From assembly GCF_027580225.2 (NCBI RefSeq), contig NC_073359.2:15942001-16006000 (forward strand): 64,000 bases of DNA, written 5' to 3'. The notes under the pieces are model-generated. The model did no database searches. It saw only the letters and a list, made by a program, of their open reading frames with translations, and was not told the origin of the DNA. This document shows, in pieces, positions 25,711 through 35,962 of this stretch; position 1 is the stretch's first letter; the number at the start of each line of letters is the position of its first letter. Source of the DNA: Misgurnus anguillicaudatus. Lineage: Eukaryota; Chordata; Actinopteri; Cypriniformes; Cobitidae. A program made the translations under genes and the position numbers.

Positions 25711-27305
25711 ATATAGCTGCAAGCAGCGATACGGGGCCAAGCACAATCAGCGCAATGAGCTCCCAAAGCACAGCAAGAAAGATACAACTTATCAATCACT
25801 CAGGGCGCATTGAGCACCCAAGGTGCATCAAGAACACAAGTCTCAGCAAAGAACCCAAAGCGTAGCAATGACAGAGCAGAACCACCGCAGTGCAGAGCAG
25901 CAACAGAAAACATGGCAAAAATAGAACATATGTGAACTACAGACAGGTCAAAAAGAATAGGTGAGAAAGAACAAAACTATAATAGAAGAAATTAACACCC
26001 GGCTCAAGTGGGATTCGAACCCATGAACTCAGAATCTCTATGCAAACGATTTAACAGATGCGCCACTCAGTAGACACAGCTCAAGGGGCAGCAGAAAAGA
26101 GCTTACATGCCATACAAAGAATTCAGAAGTTATAAGCAGTTCTATAAGAACTGTTATAGTTTATACCCATAGGTGGCGCTGTTCTCTGATTTCCTCAGGA
26201 CGTCATGCCGAAGCTCCCTACCGATTTTTGCGCCGATATATCCGATACTTCAAAAGTTATAGCAATTTATCACAGATTTCAAAATGGCGGACAGGCGGTT
26301 TGGTCAAACCCGGCATAATACATATCGACAGATGCGGCATGAGGTAAGCAATCCATAGACATCAAGATCATAATTTTCTGACAAACAGTTCAGAAGTTAT
26401 GGGCAAAAATAGCCTATTTTCCTATCTCATTACCCATAGGTGGCGCTGTCACCAAATTTGGCATGAACCCCAAGTTTATGGTCCACATGAAGTGTACCAA
26501 ATTTCATTTCAATTGATCAAAGAATGACCAAGCTACAGCTTCAGAACCATTTTTGCGTCAACCTCGTTAAGTTTGCGCATTTATTACTTTTGAACAAAGA
26601 TGAATATCAAAATTCTGTTCAGTCATTTCTATGCGGCTAACTCCAAAGATCACATGTGCCAAATCTCATAAGAATTGAACCACATTTGAAGGAGGAGTAG
26701 CGAAAAAACGAAATACTGTACATTTCAAAATGGCCGGTACTGTAATGGGTGGAGTCTTACTGTAAAGTATCAAATTCAATAAGCGGGATGAGAGCAATCA
26801 CGTGTACTAAGTAGAATTTTCATAGATCAAATGGTTCACTATTTATAACAGTTTGAACATTGATTTTTTGCACTGCTGGTGGCGCTATAGAGTTATTGCT
26901 AGAGACCCCATTTTTGGTCACATGACTATTTATGACCACCTCTACAACTGTGCCAAATTTCATCATTTTCCTATGTACGGTTCATAGGGCTGCCATAGAC
27001 TCCCATGGGACGATAATAATAATAATAATAATAATACTAACAATTCCAATAGGTGTCTCAGCACCTTCGGTGCTTGACCCCTAATAATACTAACAGAAAC
27101 AATAGGTGCCACAGCACCATAGGTGCTTGGCCCCTAATAATACTAACAAAAACAATAGGTGTCTCAGCACCTTCGGTGCTTGACCCCTAATAATAATACT
27201 AACAATACCAATAGGTGCCATAGCACCATAGGTGCTTGGCCCCTAATAATAATAATACTAACAGAAACAATAGGTGCCACAGCACCATAGGTGCTTGGCC
27301 CCTAA
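25711..27305 (+). repeat. Array unit 16, mosaic form
   Basis: 1595 bp; tRNA-like segment about 25996-26080. The first 600 bp match unit 7 closely. From about 26300 on, the sequence is the older diverged type seen in units 9 and 12, which points to recombination or conversion inside the unit. Five successive 3' terminal modules follow. Confidence 0.88.
27013..27305 (+). repeat. Five tandem 3' terminal modules
   Basis: Five copies of a block of about 55 bp: AAT repeats, ACTAACA, AATAGGTG, a hairpin and CCCCTAA. The hairpin loops are TTC, ATA, TTC, ATA, ATA in order. The TTC type always goes with GTCTCAGCACC and TGACCCCTAA; the ATA type goes with TGGCCCCTAA. Smaller two-module clusters occur near 14700-14823, 16150-16263, 25560-25710 and 29310-29420. 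Confidence 0.9.
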
Positions 27306-27587
27306 ATATAGCTGCAAGCAGCAATTGCGGGGCCAAGCACCTTCAGCGCAATGAGCACCTAAAGCCCAGCAAACACCATACGACGCAGCAAATGCGCAAA
27401 GCGCAGAAAGCGCGCAATACAGAGCCCGAACCCGAAGCAAGGCAAATGCAGAGCAGAACCACTGCAGTGCGGAGCAACAACAGAAAAGATTTCAAAAATA
27501 TAACACGTGTGGAAAACCAGACAGGTCGAGAAGAACGTGTTAAAGGGAACACAAAAGGAAATCTCAATAAGTGAAAGTAAGAGCTGG

Positions 27588-27655
27588 GATTCGAACCCAT
27601 GACCTCATGGTCCCAAAGCACAGCACTAACCGCATGCGCCACTGAGTAATCGATA
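27588..27655 (-). other. Best-preserved tRNA-like segment
   Basis: The minus strand has a good A box (TGGCGCATGCGGTTAG) and a B box (GGTTCGAATCCC) at tRNA-like spacing. A TTTT run lies a few tens of nt downstream in transcription direction (CACAAAAGG on plus near 27550). Pol III initiation is plausible; a folded, charged tRNA is not, because the acceptor arm is not paired. Confidence 0.6.
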
Positions 27656-27829
27656 AAACCACTGAGTTGGTGTGTCCAAGGTATAGAATACAGCTTTACA
27701 GCTATAAACATTGATATCCAGCAATTACCAAAAGTGTAGAAATGACAACAGAGAGCACAAATAACTGAAATACAATGTATAGTATGAAAATCACAAAACT
27801 TAAGTGAGAAAAAAAGTTAAGACAAAAAA

Positions 27830-27906
27830 CCACTGCACATGGGATTTGAACCCATGAACTCAGGTTCTCAAAGCACAGCACTAACCGCATGCGCCACTGA
27901 GGAATC
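27830..27906 (-). other. Second tRNA-like segment of unit 17
   Basis: The minus strand again reads TGGCGCATGCGGTTAG (A box), and a B box with one change (GGTTCAAATCCC) lies in a perfect T-arm stem CATGGG / CCCATG. The closeness to 27588-27655 points to an internal duplication of the module. Confidence 0.55.
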
Positions 27907-29420
27907 ATGGTTTGAAAGGCTGTGGAAAAGAGGCTTCAAAGCTGCAAACATTGACATGCCAATCACTGAAAGGGCAGAAATAACACAACAAAAATACAAA
28001 GTGTAGGTCAATCAGATAACTTAAATGGCACTGAATTCGTTTAGAACATTTTGTACAATAATGAACAACATGGGCAAATTTTGTCAGATTCTTTTTAATA
28101 TGACAAAGGGACAGCATGACAAGCATGGTCCGCTTTACAGAGGTATTTCTCAAAAATTTGACATTCAGCAGAAAAATCTGTTCAGTCACGTCTGTGCGGA
28201 TTGCTCCAAACATTATACAAGCAGAACCTGGCATAAAATAATAAAAATTTGTAAAAGGAGTAGCGAAAAAAATCATTTACCATATGCTTTACAATAACAC
28301 ATGAACAGAATGTTGGAAAATGACAAACAAGGTATCGTTGCAATCGGCAAAAACCAGTAAATAAAATTTCACAAAGAATATGTATATCAGACAAAGTATT
28401 CTGAAGATATAAGCAGTTCTATAAGAACTGTTATAGTTTATAACCCCTAGGTGGCGCTGTACTCTGACTTCCCAGGTACCTTCAGGACATCATGCCAAAG
28501 CTCCCTGACTATTTTTGCACAAATATGTCCAATAGTTCAAAAGATATAACAATTTATGATCAATTTCAAAATGGCAGACAGGTGGTGTGGTCAAACCCGA
28601 CATAATACATATCGACAGATTCGGCACGAGCCAAGGAATCCGTAAACACCAACATCATAATTTTCTGACAAACAATTCAGTAGTTATGGGCAAAAAAAGC
28701 CATTTTTAATATCTCATGACCCATAGGTGGCGCTGTCACCAAATTTTGCATGAACCCCAAGTTCATGGTCCACATGAAGTGTACCAAATTTCATTTTAAT
28801 TGATCAGAGAATGACCGAGATACAGCTTCAGAACCATTTTTGCGTCAACCTCGTTAAGTTTGCGCATTTATTACTTTTGAACAAAGATAAATATCAAAAT
28901 TCTGTTCGGTCATTTCTGTGCGGCTCACTCAAAAGTTCACCTGTGCCAAATTTCATAACAGTTTAACCAAATTTGAAGGAGGAGTAGCGAATAAACGGAA
29001 TACTGTACATTTCAAAATGGCCACTACTGTAATGGGTGGAGTTTTACTGTAAGGTATTAAAAACAACAAGCATGAGGAGAGCAATCACGTGTACTAAGTA
29101 GAATTTTCATAGATCAAGCGGATCAGCAGTTATAACCATTTGAACATTGAATTTTTGCACTGCTGGTGGCGCTATAGAGTAAGGACTAGAGACCCCATTT
29201 TTGGTCACATGACTTTTTAAGACCACCACTACAACTGTGCCAAATTTCATCATTTTCCTACGTACGGTTCATAGGGCTGCCATAGACTCCCATTGGGGAA
29301 GATGAAGAATAATAATACTGACAGTTCCAATAGGTGCCTCAGCACCTTCGGTGCTTGGCCCCTAATAAGAAAACCATCAAACGCAATAGTGGCCTGCCGC
29401 CCTGCGGGCTTGGCCCCTAA

Positions 29421-30205
29421 ATATATATATATTTTAGTAATTTAGAAATAAATTGTATAATGGTGTATTAGTCTGACCAAAGACTAAAACTGGTTATAAA
29501 CCTCCATGGGAGACTGAAAGGTTGCGTGGTGGTTGGGTATATGTCGCGTCAGTTCTGTGACTGTAAATAGCACAAACATGGAAAAGGTCAACTGCATGAG
29601 GTATCAAAGCTTACATTGACAGCTTTATTAAAAAGTATACATTTACACCCCAGGCCCAGAGACATGACAACAACCGGTAATTTCAAAGTGGTTGATACTC
29701 AAACTATACTCTCATTATTTTATTTATTTAGGGTGTGTGTGTGTGGGGGGGGGGTTGCTGTTGCAGTTGCATAGACTCAGGGGCAAGTTGTCACACACTT
29801 TACTGTCAAAGTCACCTTCTGTATGAGCACACATCTTACTTGAAATCGTAGCAATAAGACAGCTATTGAATGTTCTACCATTATTGCCTAAGGAAAAGAT
29901 TGTTTATGGAATGTAAGTTGACTTAGACATTAGCGAGGCATGTTGTCACAAAGAACCTGCCATTACAGCCTGCTACATGCTTTTCTGCAACAAAACATAA
30001 AAATGTATGTATAGTACAAATAACTTTGTGTAAATGTATAATATTTAAAACATCTGTGACAACTTGCCTCTCTGACATAAAGGATACTCTTGCAATGAGA
30101 ACACAGTTTGACCTTTCTATTAAATAAACCAGTACTTGACCACTGCCGAAATTTATGCTAGTCTAGTTTGGGCTCCTTGGAGGATTCTCAAAAATAATTA
30201 CTCAT
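29421..30205. other. Unrecognised sequence right of the array
   Basis: AT-rich sequence with a TG-then-G simple repeat at about 29732-29754. I see no exon, no transposon end and no RNA gene. It begins with a short AT run directly after the last array terminus. Confidence 0.6.
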
Positions 30206-30209
30206 TTAA

Positions 30210-30619
30210 AGGAATAGTCTACTCATTTTCAATATTAAACTATGTTATTACCTTAATAAGAAGAGTTGATACATCCATCTATTATCTGTGTGCGTGCACG
30301 TAAGCGCTGGAGCACTCTGCGACACTTCAATAGCATTTAGCTTAGCCCCATTCATTCCATGGTACCAATCAGAGATAAAGTTAGAAGTGACCAAACACAT
30401 CAACGTTTTTCCTATTTAAGACGAGTAGTTATACGAGCAAGTTTGGTGGTACAAAATAAAACGTAGCGCTTTTCTAAGCAGATTTAAAAGAGGAACTATA
30501 TTTTATGGTGTAATAGCACTTTTGGGAGTACTTCGACTCGGTGCAGTAACACCCTCCCTCTCCCATTATGAGAGGGAGAAGGGGAGCGGACTTTTCAGGC
30601 GAGTTGAAGTACTCCCAAA
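30210..30619 (+). mobile_element. Truncated copy of the AGGAATAGTC foldback element
   Basis: It begins at TTAA (30206-30209) followed by AGGAATAGTCTACTC and runs through the left arm and central loop, then stops in the first bases of the right arm (about 30619). The same family is complete at 48926-49648, where TTAA flanks both ends. No coding capacity. The right arm has been lost. Confidence 0.8.
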
Positions 30620-31744
30620 TTTGACACTTTTTAGTAGAGTACTCAATTGTAGACTTGTTATATTGTTATGTGACCTGTTAGAAATAATCGATTATGGTAT
30701 TTTATGTTCAATAAAACCAAATTGAAAGATCGATTGATGTTTTTGATCAATTAATCCTTAATTCTTTTGATTTAATGTTAAATACTTATTAAAATGTTTG
30801 TTTGTTTTTGCAAACTTTAATAAAATACAATTTTATTGAATGTGATATCATTAATTTTACAGGTAAGAAATCCATGCTATATTAAATGATGATCATCACT
30901 TCAACCCTGTTATAATTTTCAACCCCGTTATGCTTAGTTCAACCCTGGTAATTGATAGTTTTTATTACTATTTTTGTGATAAAACGACAAATTAGGTCAA
31001 AGTTTGTTTTGCTGTGTGCAGTATTTACAGGACAGTCTGAAAAAATATGAAAGCCTGATTAAATTCTAATGTTAACGCATATTTTGTGATAAGATATGAA
31101 GACCAATGTTAGATACAGTTTTCATGACCTGATTTGGTATTCAAATGGTGAGCATTAAAAAAAAATTTCTACATGCAATAAATGATATCAAACAAGGGAC
31201 ATCTCATTGAAAAGCTTCTACAAGAATTTATTTGTAAATCTTTTTAAATCATATTTAAACAGGGTCCAAGTCCAAGTGGAAAAAAACACTCAATATTGAT
31301 TAGAATTTCATGCCTGAGGTGGTAAAATGTATTTTTTTAAAGGTTTGACTAATCCACTATCACAGGAAATGATCAAAAATATAACTATTTAAGGTATATA
31401 TTTAAAAAAAAAAGTATGACCCAAAAGGCACCCAATTCAGAGAATCACCCATTTACAGTAACCTGCAGATGTGATGTAAGGGTGTGTGTTTATGTGTGCG
31501 CATTTTCTTGTTGATGTCCTATGCAAATATTTACAAAGCAAGAAGTGCATGTATTGTTTTAAAATCCTCTCCTGTAATTCTCTTAGGATCTTTGCTTTGT
31601 TGGTGTTTGTTTTGAGGGCCAAAAATAGGATGATGTGCGCGTTCTTAGTTGTCGCTTTCCCTAGTGTGTTGATAATAGATTAAAAGGGGATAATTTCAGG
31701 AGCCTAAAACAGACTCATAGACAGAAAATCAATGCTGGTGTTTC
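30620..31744. other. Unrecognised AT-rich sequence
   Basis: No supported gene or repeat. A small cluster of TTCAACCC motifs lies at about 30900-30950. Short open frames near 31437-31683 lack any recognisable domain. Confidence 0.5.
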
Positions 31745-31748
31745 TTAA

Positions 31749-32126
31749 AGGAAAAGTTCACCAAAATACAAAAAGTGTCTCATACCATCCCATGATCTAT
31801 AAGAAGATAACAGATAACATTTTAATAGAAAATTATTTGTTTGCGTTTAACTAAAAAAAGAACTACTGTATACATCTGAGATGACATGTGAACACTCTTA
31901 ATTCTGCTGGGTTTTTAACCCAATGCTGGGTAAATATTGGACAGAACACTATTTGACGCTATTAGATAAACCTATGCTGGGTTGTTTCAATGCAATGCTG
32001 GGTTGTTGAGTTTACAAAAACCCAACATGTGTTCTGTCCAATATTTTGTGTTAAAACTATCCCAGCAGAATTTGGAGTGTATGAATATATTATGAGACAA
32101 TTTTTATATTTGTGTGAGCTATTCTT
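31749..32126. mobile_element. TTAA-flanked inverted-repeat element (MITE-like)
   Basis: TTAA occurs at 31745-31748 and 32127-32130. The ends are imperfect inverted repeats of about 35 bp: AGGAAAAGTTCAC on the left, AAGAATAGCTCAC read from the right, both continuing to a TGTCTCATA. Its middle is occupied by another short inverted-repeat element. The TTAA target fits piggyBac- or Kolobok-type mobilisation; no transposase is present. Confidence 0.65.
31892..32080. mobile_element. Nested short inverted-repeat element
   Basis: The ends are ACACTCTTAATTCTGCTGGG on the left and its near-complement on the right (AATTCTGCTGGG shared). Internally AACCCAATGCTGGGT motifs recur on both strands, a pattern common in fish MITEs. 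It lies inside the 31749-32126 element. No target duplication could be fixed. Confidence 0.6.
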
Positions 32127-32130
32127 TTAA

Positions 32131-34870
32131 GGTGCTGATGTATGTTTGACATACATTTACATTTATTCATTTAGCAGTCAATTTCATACATCAGTGGCTT
32201 AGATATGATAGACATCACAAGCAAGTTGTCATAGGGTTATAACTTATCCTAACCCTGACCCATAACAGTCATAATATCATATATTATATTATATACATTA
32301 AAATATTTGCCACACAATGTTACTTTTTTGTGGTAAAACACAATTCAGAAAGAAAATTTTTGAATTTTTACACTGAGAGTTTGCTGTTCAAAAAGTTGCA
32401 GTTTGTTTTCAAACTGCATAAAGTGCCTTTATCTGGAGAGATCAAGGAATGTTTAATTTTCATGCGAATGATGTTTTGAGGATTTCTAATTTCTATGAAT
32501 ATTCAGACACAAATGAAGCTTATGTAGCCCATTTATTCTAGCTTGCTATTTTTACACCCTGCAACTTGTAGCTCTCCAGCAGTTTGAGTGGGAACAAACA
32601 ACCAGGTTTGTTGAATTTTTTGTAGACTGTATGAAATCGTACCATACAGACACCAGTAAACTCAACATAATGATGATGAAGCTCCTGTCGTCCTACAAGG
32701 CTGATTTGGATTACCATTCCTCTTTGTAATTCTGACAAGACGTATGAAGAAACATTCACTTTCCTCACTTGCTTCCAGCTCGCATCGAGGAGCAAACATT
32801 AATTAATCACACTAAAGGTGTGACAACCTTCCTCTGCAGCCATTCGAGAAAAGACGACACCTAATTTTCCCAGTAGCTCACAATCTGGCAACAGACTGCA
32901 TCTTTGTTCCAATCAGCCTCATCTCTCACCTGTTTGAAGGTTTGCAAAATTGTGGAAAAGAGAAGGTAATGGAATTTTTTTGAACGAGAATAGTTTGAGA
33001 ACTTTCCTCGTTATTTGACCAGAATGAGAACCCGAGTTGAATTGGATTGTTTATGTGGTACAGCAGCGCATGGGTCATCGCTCGGTCCCACCACGCACGT
33101 GGGCTTCAAAGCATCGGCCACCACGGCACTTGTAGATAGATGAGCTTAGTGATGTCGTCCCGGCAGGCCAAGAAGTGAGCCACGACCCAAACATCTTTAC
33201 TTCTGGCGTAATTAAAGCATCGCTGTAAGTCTGCACACATTCTGTTACTGATTTACAACTTATAACGGTAGAGAACACAAGCATTGCGATGAATACGAGT
33301 AAAACCGCTTGAAATGATGAGGCATGCTGATAATGCGTGGTGACAGTGCGCAGAGATGCTCTATTGATCACACTCTCACTCGAGGTCCCTCTGCCTAATT
33401 AGGATGACTGCAGATTTTGTGTCTTAGGGGGAGGCAAGATTTCTCTCTCTATTAGGATATTTATCATGACCACAGACGGTGCCCTGGGCCGGATGGGCTT
33501 GCCAATTCGTCACAGGTGTTATGGTACCAAAGATGGATTCGTCACAAATTTGCCCTTAGCTTGCAAGAGCGGTACGACTTAAAAAATAATAACAATAACA
33601 GCACAGGTATCCACATAGCTATAAGCTACAAAGGCTTTGGACTTTACCACAGTAGCAGGTCACAGTCCAAATTGAAATAAATTGGAGCGTGGCACCATTA
33701 TCTACATTATTTAGCCCCAGCGCAGGAAGAAACCTGTATTTAAAAAAAATCGGCTAATCTTTCAGTAACAAGAGTCGTATGTTAGCCATTTTGTGTTGTG
33801 CTACTTACTTATCCATCAAACCTGAATCTAACATTGCCTGTGCACTGTGCAGTAGCTGAATGCAGACATTAAACTAAGTTGACTAATTAAAATATGTAGA
33901 AATAACATAAAGAAACATAGAATGTTCTGAATGACTGTTCAACGTCAAATCGCATTAGTGCAGTTACGTATTTATTACAGCTTCTTGAGTAAATAACAGT
34001 TGGCAAATATCGAATTGCAACACAGTTGCGGCAAAATACAAACCTCAATTTGTAACACTTGTCTCCTCTGGTCTGAATTCCTGATCACCACTGATGTGAA
34101 TGCTTAACACCATTCTTCCTAAAAATGTGCTACTCAGCAACTAGAGATGAGCTCATTACCTCAAGCCGCGGTGATTCAGACCACAGTCATGAATAATGAA
34201 GCCATTAGGAAGATGTAACCCAATAGACTGAAAATGGCCTTTAAAACCTTTAAATCCTTCTGTTTAAATTGTGTACTCTGCTATTTGTTAGGTTAGGTTT
34301 GCATGCTTTGCATTGCTAAAAGTATTGTTGACTCTACAATGTGGACAAAACTGTGACTTTAGATATTTAGAGTGATGATAAAATACTTTTACAAAAAAAA
34401 CCATTATTGAATTGTTAAGATGTAATTTTTTTTAAAATTAAATTAAAAAGTAAATACATTGCACTGGAAACATGCTTTTGACAGTTTCTCATAATCTAGG
34501 ACAGTTTCATTTCAAAATCTGGGACACCGTAATCCGGATGGTTGAGTCTTTGACCGTGTGTTTGCGAGTGTGTTTGTGAGAGATTTAAACCTGCAGATTA
34601 GTTTTATAGATGAGTTATGTAGCCACCACTTTACTGTAGCATACTAGTGCTTGTTACAGTAACTCTGCTACTGCAATGCCTTTTGTATTGCAATAATATA
34701 AAATATATAAAATGAATGTTCATAATTATGAATCTGAGACATTGAATAATTATGTAGGTACTAAAATAATGTTTTTTCTCCAAAGCTTTCCCAGAATAGC
34801 CTAAATACATTGTCCCAAAATTTGTCAAAGTCCAGATTTTTTGTTTTTGCATGTTTAAGAAAAGTTTGTG
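32131..34870. other. Mostly unrecognised, possibly intergenic or intronic sequence
   Basis: A fragment of a dispersed fish motif (ACATTTACATTTATTCATTT) lies at about 32155-32175. The part at 32530-33420 has higher GC and looks single-copy, but no frame shows a known domain or credible splice structure. I find no RNA gene. Confidence 0.45.
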
Positions 34871-34876
34871 AAATAG

Positions 34877-34977
34877 GGGTCGAGGCAAATTGTACAAAAA
34901 TGTACGAATGTACCAATTAATATGAATTAGCCACCTCGTAAAATACATACGAACTGCCATGAGATAGCGTTGAAAAG
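34877..34977 (-). mobile_element. Half copy of the TACGAATT foldback MITE
   Basis: In reverse orientation it matches the left arm of the element at 54619-54663 plus 56216-56251 (CTCATGGCA, TTTTACGAGGTGGCTAATTC, ACATTCGTACATTTTTGTAC). Only one arm is present. It helps define the pre-insertion sequence of the nested locus at 54.6-62 kb. Confidence 0.7.
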
Positions 34978-35022
34978 TCACATACACACTTTCGATTTTT
35001 TTTTAAATATGTACTATACCTG

Positions 35023-35108
35023 TCACTGGGGCTGATACCCTTTCAAAAAGTACACCTTTGTACCTGAAGATTTCAAATTAGTACCGTAAAGGTACATATT
35101 GCCAGTGT
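35023..35108. repeat. GTACC-rich repeat fragment
   Basis: CTGTCACTGGGGCTGATACCC is followed by AAAGTACACCTTTGTACC and similar motifs. It is related to the foldback at 62748-62953 and to 48685-48800. Non-coding. Confidence 0.55.
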
Positions 35109-35235
35109 TGGTGGTAACGCATTACAACTAATGTGCATGACGTAATAATATTACTTTTCTGAAGTAAAATAGGGCGGGCTGAGAGCTGTAATGAGACACT
35201 AAACGCCGAATGTAAGACTGTAGTTTACAGCGGAC

Positions 35236-35459
35236 ATGGAGACACAGAATGCTATTCGCTCTGTTGTGGAGAATATTTGTTAAACACTTTGAATGGAGAT
35301 GATGTTGTTGCCCTACTACCGACAGGTTTTGGGAGAAGTTTACTTAATTAACTATTATCAATCGTCCGCAAGAAACTCTGGAGGCCAAAGGTCGGCAAGG
35401 CTATAGTTGTGATTGTGTCCCCCTTGGTTGCTCTCATGTAGGATCAGGTTAAAAATGCC
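35236..35459 (+). pseudogene. RecQ-like DEAD-box helicase fragment, broken
   Basis: Two blocks typical of RecQ-family helicases are readable in one frame: DVVALLPTGFGRS (35298-35336), a Walker A/motif I in which the catalytic Lys is Arg, and VIVSPLVALM followed by a stop and DQVKNA (about 35409-35459), motif Ia. Between them lies at least one further stop, and the upstream ATG at 35236 is in another frame. The coding trace ends exactly where the 35460-38823 element is inserted; I could not trace it clearly beyond that element. Many fish genomes carry RecQ-like repeats of mobile origin, so this may be a transposon-borne copy rather than a dead host gene. No function is expected. Confidence 0.6.
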
Positions 35460-35813
35460 GGTAACACTTTACAATAAGGGTGCACTAATAATCATGAATT
35501 CATGCTTAAGTAATGCACAGATAACACTGAATTAATGTATTACTAATGATTATCTAAGCTATTCATTAGCTATTCATTAATGATTTCCTCATTAGCAACT
35601 AATGAAGAGTCTGTCTGATTAATATATTAGTTCATATATAAATTGTTATTAATTAAATATGTAATTGTGGCTTAATTCCATCATCACTTCTTTTATGAAC
35701 TAAGAGTGTTAATTAATTTGTTAATTACCACAATGAGCCAAAGCCTTATAATACAGGTAAACTAATATGCATGAATACATTATTAATTACAGCATTAGTA
35801 GTGTGTTAATTAA

Positions 35814-35962
35814 GCAATATCGCTCGAGTAGGAGTGTGATATAGCTCTATATCATCACGGCTGTGATTAGGCCAGAGGCACGAGGCCGTAGGCCGAGTGC
35901 CGGAGGCAATCACAGCCGTGATGATATAGAGCTATATCACACTCCTACTCGAGCGATATTGC
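35814..35962. repeat. Perfect 55-bp-arm palindrome
   Basis: Arms 35814-35868 and 35908-35962 are exactly complementary over 55 bp, around a 39-bp GC-rich loop that can itself fold (GGCAC ... GTGCC). Perfect arms of this length suggest recent formation or continuing arm-to-arm conversion. Confidence 0.92.

Larger units (their letters stand above)
1..29420. repeat. Head-to-tail array of 18 related 1.33-2.45 kb units
   Basis: Unit starts, marked by ATATAGCTGCAAGCAGC, fall at 678, 2982, 4378, 5764, 7165, 8551, 10068, 11463, 12801, 14824, 16264, 18710, 21125, 22456, 24247, 25711 and 27306, all in the same orientation. The left end lies outside the window; the right end is the CCCCTAA at 29414-29420. 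Short units of about 1.33-1.46 kb share one layout; long units (1.5-2.4 kb) add diverged duplicate modules, a second tRNA-like segment or a minisatellite. The 5' end has a GCTG-CAAG-CAGC hairpin followed by GGGGCCAAGCAC. The 3' end has AGCACC-ATA or TTC-GGTGCT followed by TTGGCCCCTAA, so the two ends are complementary over about 12-13 nt. No transposase, Rep or helicase domain is present. I do not recognise the family by name; a non-autonomous Helentron-like or other DNA element amplified as a satellite fits best. Confidence 0.9.
27306..29420 (+). repeat. Array unit 17, last unit of the array
   Basis: About 2.1 kb, with 5' subtype GCAATTGCGGGGCC as in unit 9, two tRNA-like segments (27588-27655, 27830-27906) and an older-type body. 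It closes with a TTC-loop hairpin near 29340 and a second, sequence-different terminal module whose hairpin tip is CCGC-CCT-GCGG, still followed by TTGGCCCCTAA. Confidence 0.87.

Noticed and set aside
968..27906. tRNA genes in the array
   Set aside because: B boxes are intact, but acceptor and anticodon arms do not pair convincingly, and no consistent anticodon can be read; reported as tRNA-like segments only.
30522..30725. Open frame across the foldback loop (also 49005-49361)
   Set aside because: It spans inverted-repeat sequence of a non-coding foldback element; no domain is seen and it is not kept between the two copies.
33075..33371. Possible exon in the higher-GC stretch on the minus strand
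   Set aside because: The 98-aa frame shows no known domain, and splice sites could not be supported; conservation data would be needed to decide.
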